DNA from: Bacteroidota bacterium
Lineage (GTDB): Bacteria > Bacteroidota > Bacteroidia > Flavobacteriales_F > PHOS-HE28
Assembly: GCA_014584605.1 (NCBI GenBank)
Contig: JACTMO010000087.1
Coordinates: 1-64,000, forward strand
Reading direction: 5' to 3'
Length of the DNA stretch: 64,000 nt
Shown here: in pieces, positions 15,515 to 24,276 of the stretch
Position numbering within the stretch: position 1 is the stretch's first letter
Layout of the letters: each line of letters begins with the position of its first letter
Position numbers and translations under genes: made by a program
Notes under the pieces: generated by a model
Seen by the model: the letters and a program-made list of their open reading frames with translations, nothing else
What the model was told of the DNA's origin: nothing
The model's database searches: none

Positions 15515-16054
15515 TCATTCGCTCTTCTGCCCCACGAAGTGGTCCTCCTTGTCCTCGAACAGAATGTTGAAGGTGGTGAGGCTGCCGTAGCAGCGCGTGA
15601 TGTACTGCTGCAGTTCCACTTTGTCGGTGCTGCTGAGGGCCGGATGGGCGTTGATCTTCTGCTCGAGCACCCGGAAGCGGTCGCGGATCATGACGATCTT
15701 GTGGAAGAAGTCGTCCACCGACAGCTCCTTGCTCTTGAGCGCGGGGTCCCTGGGGCGGAGTTCCAGCACGCCACCTTCGTACCGCCGGGCCATGTCCACC
15801 GGCCGCTGGGGCATCTGCATCTCCTCCAGCACATCGCGCAGCACCTCCTTCACGTGCTCCAGGTCGAGAGGTTCCTGTTCGACCTCCGCGCCCGGGGCGA
15901 TGATCGTCAGGCCCTCGAAGCTGCGGCTGATGGGCTGCTCGCCGTGCTCGCGGAAGAAGACATGCACGGTGCGGGGGTCGAGGTCGTACACCACGCCCAC
16001 CCCAAGGGTGGGATGGCTCACGCGGGCGCCGATGCTGATGCTGTGCAGTTCCAT
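15515..16054 (-). CDS. Conserved-looking hypothetical protein with SH3/CarD-like N-terminus
   Basis: 179 residues from the ATG at 16054 (MELHSISIGARV); the frame is open 9 codons further. Residues ~8-50, IGARVSHPTLGVGVVYDLDP and EGLTIIAP, resemble the small beta-barrel (CarD/UvrD-tail/Tudor-like) that reads G.RV.HP.fG.G.V. The rest is charged and helical (ELSVDDFFHKIVMIRDRFRV). Cytoplasmic, no signal peptide. The fold suggests a nucleic-acid or polymerase contact, but this is inference and no function is assigned. Confidence 0.72.
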   Translation of the reverse strand: MELHSISIGARVSHPTLGVGVVYDLDPRTVHVFFREHGEQPISRSFEGLTIIAPGAEVEQEPLDLEHVKEVLRDVLEEMQMPQRPVDMARRYEGGVLELRPRDPALKSKELSVDDFFHKIVMIRDRFRVLEQKINAHPALSSTDKVELQQYITRCYGSLTTFNILFEDKEDHFVGQKSE

Positions 16055-16251
16055 GCTCCTGTTGGCCTGTTGCGGGCGCAAGGTAGGGCCGCCGAGGCGC
16101 CGCCGCAGGTGCCCGCCCTACGGAGCCGGTGAGAGCGAAGCGGTCGAACCCGGCATCAGGCAGGGAAGTGAAGAGGTGAGGATGGCCGCGGCTGTCAGCT
16201 TCCTTACAACCTCCCCTCTTCACCGGAACAGGTTGGATCTTCGTGGCCGCT

Positions 16252-18015
16252 TCAGGGACGCAGCACGCGCAACACGGGGTAGCGGCGGTAGGCCGGTTCC
16301 ATGTAGGGCGAACGCTGGTACACGAAGGCCAGCTGGGCCCAGGCATCGGCGGCGAACGCCGGGTCCAGGGCACGGCGTTGCTCGAGGGCGGCACGCAGCG
16401 CCGGGTCCCGCTTCAGGAGGTCCTCGGCGACATCCTCGAACACGTAGTCGGAGAACCATTCCTTCTGCTGCAGGACGGCATCGAAGAAGCCCCAGGCGAA
16501 GTAGCTGTCGGGGGCATCGGGTTCCAGCACCGCCATCAGGAAGCGGTCGTAGCGCGTGCCCATGGGGATGAGCAGGTCGCCGGCCCGGACAGGCACCGCC
16601 TCGGTGCTGGTGCTGAGGAGGATGTCGCGGTGCAGGTAGCGCCCTTCGTAGGGCTCGCGCATCGTGCGCAGGTCGGCGATGCGGTACACCTCGGCGTGCA
16701 GCGTCGTGTCGCTCGGCACACGCTCGAAGGGCACACCCACCATGGCCAGGCGCTGGCCCACCTCACGCCAGGCCTGCGGCAGCAGGTAGGCCGCAGGTTT
16801 CGTCCGCACGGGGCCGGGCACATAGGTGTCGTACCAGGGCAGCGTGGTGTCCACGGGACGGGAATGGTCGTACCGCAGGCGCGGCAGGCCGCTCACCGCG
16901 CTGGTCTCCCACACCGCCGCGTAGCCCTTCCAGGGCAGGCGCTCCACCCGGGTGCTGTCCAGGTGCCAGTGCAAGGGGAAGCCCGCGGCGGCTGCGGTGT
17001 TGCGGGCGGCCTCGGCACGGGCACGGCGTAGGTCGGCCCCGTGCTCGTCCAGCACGGCCAGCACGGCCAGCATCAGCTGGAAGGTGGCGTTCACCCGGTC
17101 GGCATAAGGCTTCAGCATGTGGCTTTCGGCCAGCAGGCCCAGGGTGTTGAACAGGGCGGCATGGCCCGATGTGTACCGGGGGCCATCGAAGAAAGCCGTC
17201 AGCCCGCTGTCCGGCACCTGGGCCACGGTCTCGAAATACGGGCACATGGCGATGCCCCGGCCCTCCATCCAGCGCTGCAGGCCGGGCACCAGCACCTGGT
17301 CCATGAACCGTGCGACCGCGGGGTCCAGCTTCTCGCGCCGCGTGGTCAGGAGCTCCATCGTGTAGCGATGGTCGGCACCGTCGCTCACATGGGTGTCCAG
17401 GAACACATCGGGGTCCCAGCGCTGCAGGGCCTGCACCAGGGCCTGGGTGTTGCGCGCATCGGCCTTCACCAGGTCGCGGTTGAGGTCGAGGTTGCGCGCG
17501 TTGGCCCGCTGCCCGAAGACCGTCGGCCCGTTCTGGTCCACGCGGGACAGGGTGTCGCGCCGAAGCGCACCGCTCACGTTGTAGATGGGTACGATGCAGA
17601 CGGCGGTATGGGCCGTAAGCCCCATCAACTGGTCGCTGTCCAGGAGGGCCTGGGCCAGCATCAGGCTGGCATCGATGCCGTCGGGCTCGCCGGGATGGAT
17701 GCCGTTGAGGATGAAAAGCACGTTGCGCCCCCGCGCACGGATGCTGTCCGGCGTGAAGGGGCCGCCGTCGCTCACCACGAACAGGTGCAAGGGCTGCCCT
17801 CCGTCATCGCGCCCGATCTCCAGCAGTCGGGCCGAGCTCCGTCCCTCCGCCAGCGCGCGGTAGCGGTCGATCACCTGTTCCCAGGTGGGCGTGCTGTCCC
17901 CCAGGAAGGTCCACGCCTGGGCCGGGGCGGCGTGGCGGCCTGCGGCGAGCTGCACGGCGCAACACCAGGCGGTGAACGCGGCGCGTTGGATCCTGCGGCG
18001 GAAGGTGGCGGGCAT
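16252..18015 (-). CDS. Secreted M14-family zinc carboxypeptidase
   Basis: 587 residues from the ATG at 18015 (MPATFRRRIQRAAF), with a signal peptide ending near AAPAQA. The catalytic domain (~50-330) has the M14 zinc ligands: NGIHPGEPDG (HxxE) and the later His in FLDTHVSDGAD. NARNLDLNRDLVK is the substrate-side Asn/Arg segment, and the acidic residue in LLAESHMLKPY fits the general base. The ~250-residue C-terminal part is a family extension of unknown role. It probably trims peptides in the periplasm or outside. A promoter box TACCTTCG lies 44 bases upstream. Confidence 0.87.
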   Translation of the reverse strand: MPATFRRRIQRAAFTAWCCAVQLAAGRHAAPAQAWTFLGDSTPTWEQVIDRYRALAEGRSSARLLEIGRDDGGQPLHLFVVSDGGPFTPDSIRARGRNVLFILNGIHPGEPDGIDASLMLAQALLDSDQLMGLTAHTAVCIVPIYNVSGALRRDTLSRVDQNGPTVFGQRANARNLDLNRDLVKADARNTQALVQALQRWDPDVFLDTHVSDGADHRYTMELLTTRREKLDPAVARFMDQVLVPGLQRWMEGRGIAMCPYFETVAQVPDSGLTAFFDGPRYTSGHAALFNTLGLLAESHMLKPYADRVNATFQLMLAVLAVLDEHGADLRRARAEAARNTAAAAGFPLHWHLDSTRVERLPWKGYAAVWETSAVSGLPRLRYDHSRPVDTTLPWYDTYVPGPVRTKPAAYLLPQAWREVGQRLAMVGVPFERVPSDTTLHAEVYRIADLRTMREPYEGRYLHRDILLSTSTEAVPVRAGDLLIPMGTRYDRFLMAVLEPDAPDSYFAWGFFDAVLQQKEWFSDYVFEDVAEDLLKRDPALRAALEQRRALDPAFAADAWAQLAFVYQRSPYMEPAYRRYPVLRVLRP

Positions 18016-18058
18016 GGGCTCCGGCGCCCCGCGACACACATGGGCGGGCACCGGCGGC

Positions 18059-18066
18059 CGAAGGTA
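18059..18066 (-). promoter_or_regulatory. Possible core promoter box TACCTTCG for the M14 peptidase
   Basis: TAnnTTCG on the minus strand, 44 bases before the ATG at 18015. Same variant as seen in front of rimO and the MazG-like gene. Confidence 0.4.
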
Positions 18067-18087
18067 GGCTCCGGCCCAGGCCCCGGC

Positions 18088-18252
18088 TCAGGCTTCGGGC
18101 CCGGCGGTGGTGAAGGTGGCGTGCTCCACCGCAGGCTCCGGTGCGGGTGCCTTCTGCTCCACCACTGCGGGCGGGGGCTCCGGCGCCTGGGCGAACAACT
18201 GCTCCTCGTCGGTGAGCTGCAGCAACAGCGTAAGGGTCATCACAGGCCACAT
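18088..18252 (-). CDS. Small hypothetical protein, one hydrophobic segment and a Pro/Glu tail
   Basis: 54 residues from the ATG at 18252: a short hydrophobic start (MWPVMTLTLLLQL) and an acidic, proline-rich tail (APEPPPAVVEQKAPAPEPAVE). An in-frame ATG at 18327 would give 79. The pattern could be a tiny envelope protein, but there is no family match and low-complexity frames arise easily in GC-rich DNA. It is listed because it fills the gap between the M14 gene and the divergent PorT-like gene. Confidence 0.35.
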   Translation of the reverse strand: MWPVMTLTLLLQLTDEEQLFAQAPEPPPAVVEQKAPAPEPAVEHATFTTAGPEA

Positions 18253-18444
18253 GATCGGCGAACGGGTGTTGGTGGGTCGTCCAAGAGCCCTGGGGTCCGT
18301 TGCGCGCACGGCCCGAGCCTCGGCCATGCGGGGGCAAAGATGACCGACGGGGCGACCCTTTGTCAAGACGAATGACCTGTTTTCATCGACGAACACGGTT
18401 CGCTTTCGACGAACGTCGGGCGTTCGCTTCGCATCTTCGCACCC

Positions 18445-19128
18445 ATGCTCCGGGCGGTGTTGGTGATGGCGGTGTGGTGCAGTGCGGTGATGGGCGGGGC
18501 CCAGACCTGGCACGGGCCGCGCCTGGGCATCGGCATGGCCACGGTGAACGCCGGGCAGTTCCTGGCGTGGACGGGCCTGCCCAAGTTCGGTCCCATCGGC
18601 GGCTACAGCTTCGACTTCAAGATGAACGGCCAGGTGAGCCTGATGGTGGAGCCGATGTACGTGGCCAAGGGCAGCGTGGTGCAGGCCGCGCAGTACCGGC
18701 AGACCACCCGCACCACCCTGCATTACGTGGAGCTGCCCATCGTGCTCAAGGTGTCGGTGAACAAGAACCCGCAGGGCCTCTTCCTGGGCGGCGGCCTGGT
18801 GCCGGGCTACCTGCTCAGCGGGCGCGAACAGGTGACGCAGGACGGGCAGGAGCTGATCGACCGCGGCATCAACACCGAGAACATCCGGCGCACGCAGTTC
18901 AGCATCTGCCTGGGCCTGGGCTGGGAGAAGGGGCCCTTCGAGCTGGAGGTGCGCGGCACCAACAGCATCACGCCGTTCGACACGGTGGCGCGGCGGCAGA
19001 ACCTGGTGATCGGCCTTCACGCCACCTTCCGCTTCCGCCCCAAACCGAAGGACGAGGCCCCGGAGGACGAGGAGGAGGAACCCACCGACGACGACTACTA
19101 CGAGAAGGATGGCGGCAAGCGCAAGTGA
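18445..19128 (+). CDS. PorT-like outer-membrane beta-barrel protein
   Basis: 227 residues with a signal peptide (MLRAVLVMAVWCSAVMGGAQ). The body follows the PorT/OMP_b-brl_2 pattern: RLGIGMATVNAGQF, IGGYSFDFKMNGQVSLMVEPMYVAKG, LHYVELPIVLKVSVNKNPQGLF and GLGWEKGPFELEVRG, an 8-stranded barrel typical of Bacteroidota. The C-terminus is a highly acidic tail (EEEEPTDDDYYEKDGG) after the last strand. PorT itself is needed for type IX secretion, but many paralogues exist, so the role is open. A weak box CATCTTCG ends 6 bases before the ATG. It is followed closely by the YjdF-like gene. Confidence 0.82.
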   Translation: MLRAVLVMAVWCSAVMGGAQTWHGPRLGIGMATVNAGQFLAWTGLPKFGPIGGYSFDFKMNGQVSLMVEPMYVAKGSVVQAAQYRQTTRTTLHYVELPIVLKVSVNKNPQGLFLGGGLVPGYLLSGREQVTQDGQELIDRGINTENIRRTQFSICLGLGWEKGPFELEVRGTNSITPFDTVARRQNLVIGLHATFRFRPKPKDEAPEDEEEEPTDDDYYEKDGGKRK

Positions 19129-19159
19129 CGCGCGTCCTTCTTCCGGATACCTTGCCGCG

Positions 19160-19798
19160 ATGCGCTTCACCACGGCCTCCTCCCCCACCCGCGTCCCCTT
19201 CGCCGAGAACCGGCTGCTCAAGGCCTTCGCCGTTGCGTTCGTGCTGATCTGGGCGTGGACCTTCATCGGCACCACCGACCGCGCGAACTGGATCACCGAG
19301 AACGTGCTGACGGTCCTCTTCGTGGGCGGCCTGGCCCTCACCCACCGCCGCTTCCGCTTCAGCGACCTCAGCTACACCCTGATGTTCGTGTACATCCTGC
19401 TGCACGTGTACGGGGCCATGTACACCTACGCGGAGAACCCGCTGGGCCATTGGCTGCAGGGCCTCTTCGGAAGCGCGCGCAACCACTACGACCGCATTGT
19501 GCACTTCAGCTTCGGCTTCCTGCTGGCCTACCCGATGCGCGACTATTTCAAGAACCATTTTCAGTGGCCGGCATGGGTGTGCTGGGTGCTGCCGGTGGAG
19601 ATCACCATGAGCTTCAGCGCCGCCTACGAGCTGATCGAATGGGCCGTGGCCGATGTGTTCTTCCCGGCGCAGGGCCACGCCTACCTGGGCACGCAGGGTG
19701 ACATCTGGGACGCGCAGAAGGACATGGCGCTGGCCTTCAGCGGTGCGGTGCTGGCAATGGTGCTGTGGAGCACGGCCAAGCGGGTGATGCGACGGTGA
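19160..19798 (+). CDS. DUF2238/YjdF-family membrane protein
   Basis: 212 residues from the ATG at 19160. Several membrane spans are visible (AFAVAFVLIWAWTFIG, VLTVLFVGGLALTH, SYTLMFVYILLHVYGAMYTYA, WVCWVLPVEITMSFSAAYELIEW). Conserved polar motifs of the family are present: NHYDRIVHFSFGFL, SAAYELIEW and GDIWDAQKDM. Inner-membrane protein of unknown biochemical function. The start excludes an upstream in-frame ATG that lies inside the previous gene. Confidence 0.85.
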   Translation: MRFTTASSPTRVPFAENRLLKAFAVAFVLIWAWTFIGTTDRANWITENVLTVLFVGGLALTHRRFRFSDLSYTLMFVYILLHVYGAMYTYAENPLGHWLQGLFGSARNHYDRIVHFSFGFLLAYPMRDYFKNHFQWPAWVCWVLPVEITMSFSAAYELIEWAVADVFFPAQGHAYLGTQGDIWDAQKDMALAFSGAVLAMVLWSTAKRVMRR

Positions 19799-19805
19799 GC
19801 GGGGC

Positions 19806-20312
19806 TCACACCTTCGTCCGCACCTGGTCCCAGCGCTTCACCTGCCAGACCACGGTGCCGGTGGCCAGGTGGTTGCCACTGCGGTCATGCAGTTCCACGG
19901 TGCTGCTGTGCTCCACAGCCGCCTGATCCTGGAGCGGTCGCACCACCTCGTCCGTGATCGCTGTGGCGCTCGGCGCACAGCGGGCCACCGCGGCCTGCTT
20001 CGCCTGGTAGTGGTACTGCATGTGCAGGCTGCGCATGATCAGGCGGTACTGCCGGGGATCGAGCTGCTCCAGCACGCTAAGCCCGCTGCACAACTCGGCG
20101 GCCGTGGCCAGGCAGCAGGCGTGGATGCCCTTGATGTGGTTGCGGTTGATGCGCCAGTACGGGATGTGGACACTGATGCCCCCTTCCGGCAGGGGCACCA
20201 CCTTGAAGCCGTGCGGCCGGTTGAAGGGGATCATCCACGGCAGCAGGGCATTGAGCTTCCACCGCGTGAACGCGGACGTGCGGGCCTGGGCGAGGAGCGT
20301 GGGCAGGTGCAT
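19806..20312 (-). CDS. DUF4442 hotdog-fold protein (thioesterase-like)
   Basis: 168 residues. The order of segments fits the DUF4442 hotdog family: WKLNALLPWMIPFNRPHGFKV, PYWRINRNHIKGIHACCLATAAELCSGL and a basic strand block ending LATGTVVWQVKRWDQV. Hotdog proteins of this type are thought to act on acyl-CoA or acyl-ACP thioesters, but substrate and activity are not shown for this family. It starts 31 bases after the MazG-like gene and probably shares its transcript. Confidence 0.8.
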   Translation of the reverse strand: MHLPTLLAQARTSAFTRWKLNALLPWMIPFNRPHGFKVVPLPEGGISVHIPYWRINRNHIKGIHACCLATAAELCSGLSVLEQLDPRQYRLIMRSLHMQYHYQAKQAAVARCAPSATAITDEVVRPLQDQAAVEHSSTVELHDRSGNHLATGTVVWQVKRWDQVRTKV

Positions 20313-20343
20313 CGAACGGAAGATACGTTGATGTGCTCCCGGG

Positions 20344-20766
20344 TCAGTGTTCGCTCTCCGTCAGGATCCGCGCGATATCCGGAGGAAAGTAGGCCGGCCC
20401 CTTCATCACCTTGCCGTCGGCGCGATGGATCGGCCGGCCATCAGCGCCCAGTTTGCTCATGTTGCTGCGTTGGATCTCGCGGAACACCTCGTCGATCTTG
20501 TGCTGTAGCCCATGCTTGAGCAACGTGCCGCAGAGGATGTAGAGGATGTCGCCGAGGGCATCGGCCACTTCCACCAGATCGCCGCGCAGGGCCGCCTCCA
20601 GATACTCCTCATTCTCCTCGCGGATCAGCTTGTAGCGCAGCAGGGCGTCGCGGTCGCCGATGGCCGCCGTGGGCGCCTCGGCATTCGGAATGCCGAAGGC
20701 ATCGTGGAAGCTGCGCACATGGCCGATGGCCTCGGCGAGGGTGAGGGGAACGGAAGGGGTGCTCAT
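20344..20766 (-). CDS. MazG-like nucleotide pyrophosphohydrolase
   Basis: 140 residues. The all-alpha NTP pyrophosphohydrolase signature is clear: YKLIREENEEYLEAALRGDLVEVADALGDILYI, that is EExxE then a later DxxxD metal-binding pair. It is followed by a C-terminal NMSKLGADGRPIHRADGKVMKGPAYFPPDI block typical of the phosphoribosyl-ATP pyrophosphohydrolase-like subfamily. Such enzymes clear non-canonical or excess NTPs. A promoter box lies 6 bases before the ATG. First gene of a two-gene unit. Confidence 0.85.
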   Translation of the reverse strand: MSTPSVPLTLAEAIGHVRSFHDAFGIPNAEAPTAAIGDRDALLRYKLIREENEEYLEAALRGDLVEVADALGDILYILCGTLLKHGLQHKIDEVFREIQRSNMSKLGADGRPIHRADGKVMKGPAYFPPDIARILTESEH

Positions 20767-20771
20767 GTGAT

Positions 20772-20779
20772 CGAAGGTA
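20772..20779 (-). promoter_or_regulatory. Core promoter box TACCTTCG for the MazG-like gene
   Basis: TAnnTTCG on the minus strand, 6 bases before the ATG, implying a leaderless or nearly leaderless mRNA. Confidence 0.5.
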
Positions 20780-21330
20780 GAGGCTCCGGCAGGACGGATT
20801 CTTCACGAATGCGGAAACCACCCCGTGCCCCTCCTTGACGGGAGCAGCGAGCGATCGCGGCCAACGATGGGGCTTGAACACGTGAACGCCCCTCCTGTGC
20901 GTGGAACGCTCCACTCCGTCCCAACACGTCTTCGCGAGGCGGGCTTTGGCGCCGAAGCGATCTCCCTGGAAGTGCGCCGATCATTGGCCCGGGAGATCGC
21001 CACGCCGACCCTGCGGGACCGGATCGCGAGGACGGTCAGGGATGGATCACCCACATCCCATCGGGATGCTCGCGAGGACGTTGGGGAAGGAGACCGCCAC
21101 GGCGCTCCACACACCACCTTCATCAGCGCATCGCAGAGGCGGGCTGGTGTCGATCATCGCGCTTGGCAGCATCCGCCTTCACGATTCCACTTGACGCGTC
21201 CGGAGGCTGTCTGGCCAGGCCCGGGATCCCGGGCCGAACGGTTAACACTCTTTAACTGCCGGTCGTCCCTGATGCCCAAGGGCTCCGGTGAATTTTGCAG
21301 CACACCTTTGCGGCCCACGCCCACGACCCC
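20780..21330. other. Long intergenic region upstream of the bat operon
   Basis: About 550 bases between divergent units. No gene could be supported; the open frames here lack family signal. The right end holds AT-richer DNA (TTAACACTCTTTAACTG at ~21242) and two imperfect -7 boxes, GAATTTTG at 21290-21297 and CACCTTTG at ~21303-21310, either of which could serve moxR. Nothing else recognised. Confidence 0.4.
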
Positions 21331-22356
21331 ATGGACACCCTCAGCACCTCCCCCGCTCCGGTCACGGCCGAAAGCATCCGCCAGTTGAACGACCGCATCC
21401 AGCACGCCAGCGCCTTTGTGGACCTGGTGGAGCGCGAGATGGAGAAGGCGATCGTGGGCCAGAAGGACATGGTGCAGAAGCTGCTGGTGGCGCTGCTGGC
21501 CGACGGCCACATCCTGTTGGAGGGCGTGCCCGGCCTGGCGAAGACGCTGGCCATCAAATCCCTGGCCCGCACCATCGACGTGGGTTTCAGCCGCATCCAG
21601 TTCACCCCGGACCTGCTGCCCGCCGACCTGATCGGCACCCTGATCTACAGCCAGAAGAACGAGGAGTTCAGCGTGAAGAAGGGTCCGATCTTCAGCAACT
21701 TCATCCTGGCCGACGAGATCAACCGCGCGCCGGCCAAGGTGCAGAGCGCCCTGCTGGAGGCGATGCAGGAAAGGCAGGTCACCATCGGCCAGCAGACCTT
21801 CACACTGCCGGAGCCCTTCCTGGTGCTGGCCACCATGAACCCGATCGAGCAAGAGGGCACCTACCCCCTGCCGGAGGCGCAGACCGACCGCTTCATGCTG
21901 AAGGTGGTGCTGGACTACCCGCACAAGGAGGAGGAGAAGCTGATCATCCGCCAGAACGTGCGGCCCGGCGCGCAGCCCGAACTGCACAAGGTGGTGCGGC
22001 CCGACGAGGTCCTCACCGCCCGCCAGCTGGTGCGCGAGGTGTACATGGACGAGAAGATCGAGCACTACATCGTGGACATCGTGCACGCCACGCGCAAGCC
22101 CGACCAGCACAAGCTGAGCGACCTGGTGAGCCTGATCGGCTTCGGTGCCAGCCCGCGCGCCAGCATCTACATGGCCCTCGCCGCCAAGGCCCTGGCCTTC
22201 ACCAAGCGCCGCGGCTACGTGATCCCCGAGGATGTGCGCGCCGTGTGCCCCGATGTGCTGCGGCACCGCGTGGGGCTCACCTACGAGGCCGAGGCCGAGA
22301 ACATCACCGTCGGCGAGCTCATCGACCGCGTGCTGAACACCGTGGAGGTCCCCTGA
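21331..22356 (+). CDS. MoxR-family AAA+ ATPase
   Basis: 341 residues from the ATG at 21331 (an in-frame ATG lies 12 codons upstream). AAA+ landmarks: Walker A LEGVPGLAKT, Walker B FILADEINRAP, sensor-1 region VLATMNPIEQEGTYPLPEAQTDRF and a C-terminal lid ending in GLTYEAEAENIT. MoxR ATPases act as chaperones that activate VWA-domain partners. Here it heads an eight-gene operon with DUF58, two VWA proteins and the Bat TPR proteins, which is the usual Bacteroidota arrangement, so these are its likely clients. Confidence 0.93.
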   Translation: MDTLSTSPAPVTAESIRQLNDRIQHASAFVDLVEREMEKAIVGQKDMVQKLLVALLADGHILLEGVPGLAKTLAIKSLARTIDVGFSRIQFTPDLLPADLIGTLIYSQKNEEFSVKKGPIFSNFILADEINRAPAKVQSALLEAMQERQVTIGQQTFTLPEPFLVLATMNPIEQEGTYPLPEAQTDRFMLKVVLDYPHKEEEKLIIRQNVRPGAQPELHKVVRPDEVLTARQLVREVYMDEKIEHYIVDIVHATRKPDQHKLSDLVSLIGFGASPRASIYMALAAKALAFTKRRGYVIPEDVRAVCPDVLRHRVGLTYEAEAENITVGELIDRVLNTVEVP

Positions 22357-22435
22357 CCATGTGCACCGGTGGCCCTGCGGCCAGGCCCCCTGCCCGGTCC
22401 GTGGACGCCGCGAAAGCACGTGGGCACCTGCGCCC

Positions 22436-23320
22436 ATGAACACCGCCCAACACACCAAGGAGCTCCTCAAGAAGGTGCGACTGATCGAGCTGAAGACGCG
22501 CGGCCTGACCGACCACATCTTCAGCGGCGAGTACCACAGCGCCTTCAAGGGGCGGGGCATGGCCTTCAGCGAGGTGCGCGAGTACATGCCGGGCGATGAG
22601 GTGCGCACGATCGATTGGAACGTCACCGCGCGCCTGGACCATCCGTTCGTGAAGGTGTTCGAGGAGGAGCGTGAGCTGACGGTGATGCTGGTGGCCGATG
22701 TGAGCGGCTCGGCCGACTTCGGCAGCACCGAGCGCACCAAGCGCGAGCTGATCACCGAGGTGTGCGCTACGCTGGCCTTCAGCGCGATCAAGAACAACGA
22801 CAAGGTGGGCCTGATCCTCTTCAGCGGCACGGTGGAGCGCTACATCCCGCCCAAGAAGGGGCGCAGCCACATCCTGCGGCTGGTGCGCGAGCTGATCGAG
22901 TTCGCCCCGCAGCAGCGCGGCACCGACATCGCAGGGGCCCTGCGCTTCCTCAACAGCGTGATCAAGAAGCGCAGCATCGCCTTCCTGATCAGCGACCTGA
23001 TGGGCTCGGGCTACGAGGATGCGTTGAAGATCGCCGACCGGCGCCACGACCTGGTGGTGCTGCGCACCACCGACCCGCGGGAGGGCGAGCTGCCCGACCT
23101 GGGCCTGGTGCTGGTGCAGGACCCCGAGAGCGGCGAGCACCACTGGGTGGACACCGGCAGCGCCCGCGTGCGCAAGGCCTACCGCACCCAGGCCCTCAAG
23201 CACGCCGCGCACACGCGCGACCTGCTGCGCCGCTCGGGCATCGACCACGCCGTGATCGGCACGCGCGAGGGCTACGTCCGCCCCTTGATGGACCTCTTCC
23301 GCCAACGCGAGCGTGCATGA
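22436..23320 (+). CDS. DUF58 protein (Bat operon)
   Basis: 294 residues. DUF58 motif GRGMAFSEVREYMPGDEVRTIDWNVTAR appears near residue 45. It is followed by a VWA-like core with a MIDAS-type DVSGSADFGS and SDLMGSGYEDAL. Cytoplasmic, usually encoded next to moxR and thought to be a partner of it. The 79-base gap after moxR is the largest in the operon; the stop overlaps the next start as ATGA (23317-23320). Confidence 0.9.
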   Translation: MNTAQHTKELLKKVRLIELKTRGLTDHIFSGEYHSAFKGRGMAFSEVREYMPGDEVRTIDWNVTARLDHPFVKVFEEERELTVMLVADVSGSADFGSTERTKRELITEVCATLAFSAIKNNDKVGLILFSGTVERYIPPKKGRSHILRLVRELIEFAPQQRGTDIAGALRFLNSVIKKRSIAFLISDLMGSGYEDALKIADRRHDLVVLRTTDPREGELPDLGLVLVQDPESGEHHWVDTGSARVRKAYRTQALKHAAHTRDLLRRSGIDHAVIGTREGYVRPLMDLFRQRERA

Positions 23321-24276
23321 GAGGCCCGGTCACCGCCCTGCTGCTGCTCGCGCTGCACGGCGCCACCGCCCAGGCGCCTGCCGTGCGTGCCCTGCTGGAC
23401 AGCGGCACCGTCCGCATCGGCGAACAGGTGGTGCTCGACCTGGAGGTCTTCTACCGCACCGGCGCCCCGGAAGTGGCCTGGCCCACCATCGGCGACACGC
23501 TGACCCGGCAGGTGGAGGTGGTGCGGGACAGCGGCGTGGACACCGCGGGGGCCGACCCGGCGGACCCGACGCTGCTGGTGCAGCGCAGGCACCTCACCCT
23601 CACCGCCTGGGACAGCGGCTACTGGGCCATCCCGCCCTTCCGCTTCCGCATCGGTGCCGACACGCTGGAGACCGCGCCCTTGCTGCTGGAGGTACGCACC
23701 GTGGCCGTGGACACCACCCAGGCGTTCCGCGACATCAAGGACATCTACGAGACCCGGCCCTCCCTGCTGGACTGGCTGGAGGAGCACTGGCCCTGGCTGG
23801 TGGGCCTGTGGGCCGCGTTCGGGCTGATCGGCGGTGGTGCCGCGCTGGTGCAGCGTTTGCGCCGGAAGCGCGTGCAGGACGAGGCCCCTCCGCCACCGCT
23901 ACCCCTGCACGAGGCCATGCTGGCGCGATTGGACCAACTGGAACGACAACGCCTGTGGCAGCAGGGCGAGGTGAAGGCCCACCACATCGCCCTCACCGAC
24001 ATCCTGCGCGGCTACGTGGAGGCCCGCCTGGAGGTGCCTGCGATGGAACGCACCACCGACGAGCTGGTGCAGGCCCTGCGCGTGACCGCCCTGCCCGCCG
24101 CCCAGCGCGAACAGTTGGCCAGCCTGCTGCACCTGGCCGACCTGGTGAAGTTCGCCAAGCTGAACCCCGCGCCCGCCGAGAACGAGGCCACCATCCCCGG
24201 TGCGCGCCGCTTCATCCTGGACAGCGCGGCCGCGCTCGTCCCCACCCCCGTTGGAACCCATGAGGAAGCCCGGTGA
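23317..24276 (+). CDS. BatD-like single-span membrane protein of the Bat operon
   Basis: 319 residues: signal peptide (MRGPVTALLLLALHGATAQ), a periplasmic beta domain (~20-125) similar in style to one BatD repeat, a membrane span at ~150-172 (WLVGLWAAFGLIGGGAALV), then a cytoplasmic helical tail with HEAMLARLDQLERQRLWQQGEVKAHHIALTDILRGYVEARL. The same layout, ALTDxLRxYxxxRF-type tail included, occurs in BatD and in the small membrane proteins found between DUF58 and batA in this phylum. It overlaps both neighbours (ATGA with DUF58, 17 bases with batA). Exact role unknown. Confidence 0.8.
   Translation: MRGPVTALLLLALHGATAQAPAVRALLDSGTVRIGEQVVLDLEVFYRTGAPEVAWPTIGDTLTRQVEVVRDSGVDTAGADPADPTLLVQRRHLTLTAWDSGYWAIPPFRFRIGADTLETAPLLLEVRTVAVDTTQAFRDIKDIYETRPSLLDWLEEHWPWLVGLWAAFGLIGGGAALVQRLRRKRVQDEAPPPPLPLHEAMLARLDQLERQRLWQQGEVKAHHIALTDILRGYVEARLEVPAMERTTDELVQALRVTALPAAQREQLASLLHLADLVKFAKLNPAPAENEATIPGARRFILDSAAALVPTPVGTHEEAR

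Noticed and set aside
19160-19798. Upstream ATG at 19109 as start of the YjdF-like gene
   Set aside because: It lies inside the PorT-like coding region and adds a low-complexity leader; the ATG at 19160 begins right before the family N-terminus.
20825-21388. Open frame of 187 codons upstream of moxR
   Set aside because: It runs into the moxR gene in another frame, has no signal peptide, motif or promoter, and its composition is that of noise.
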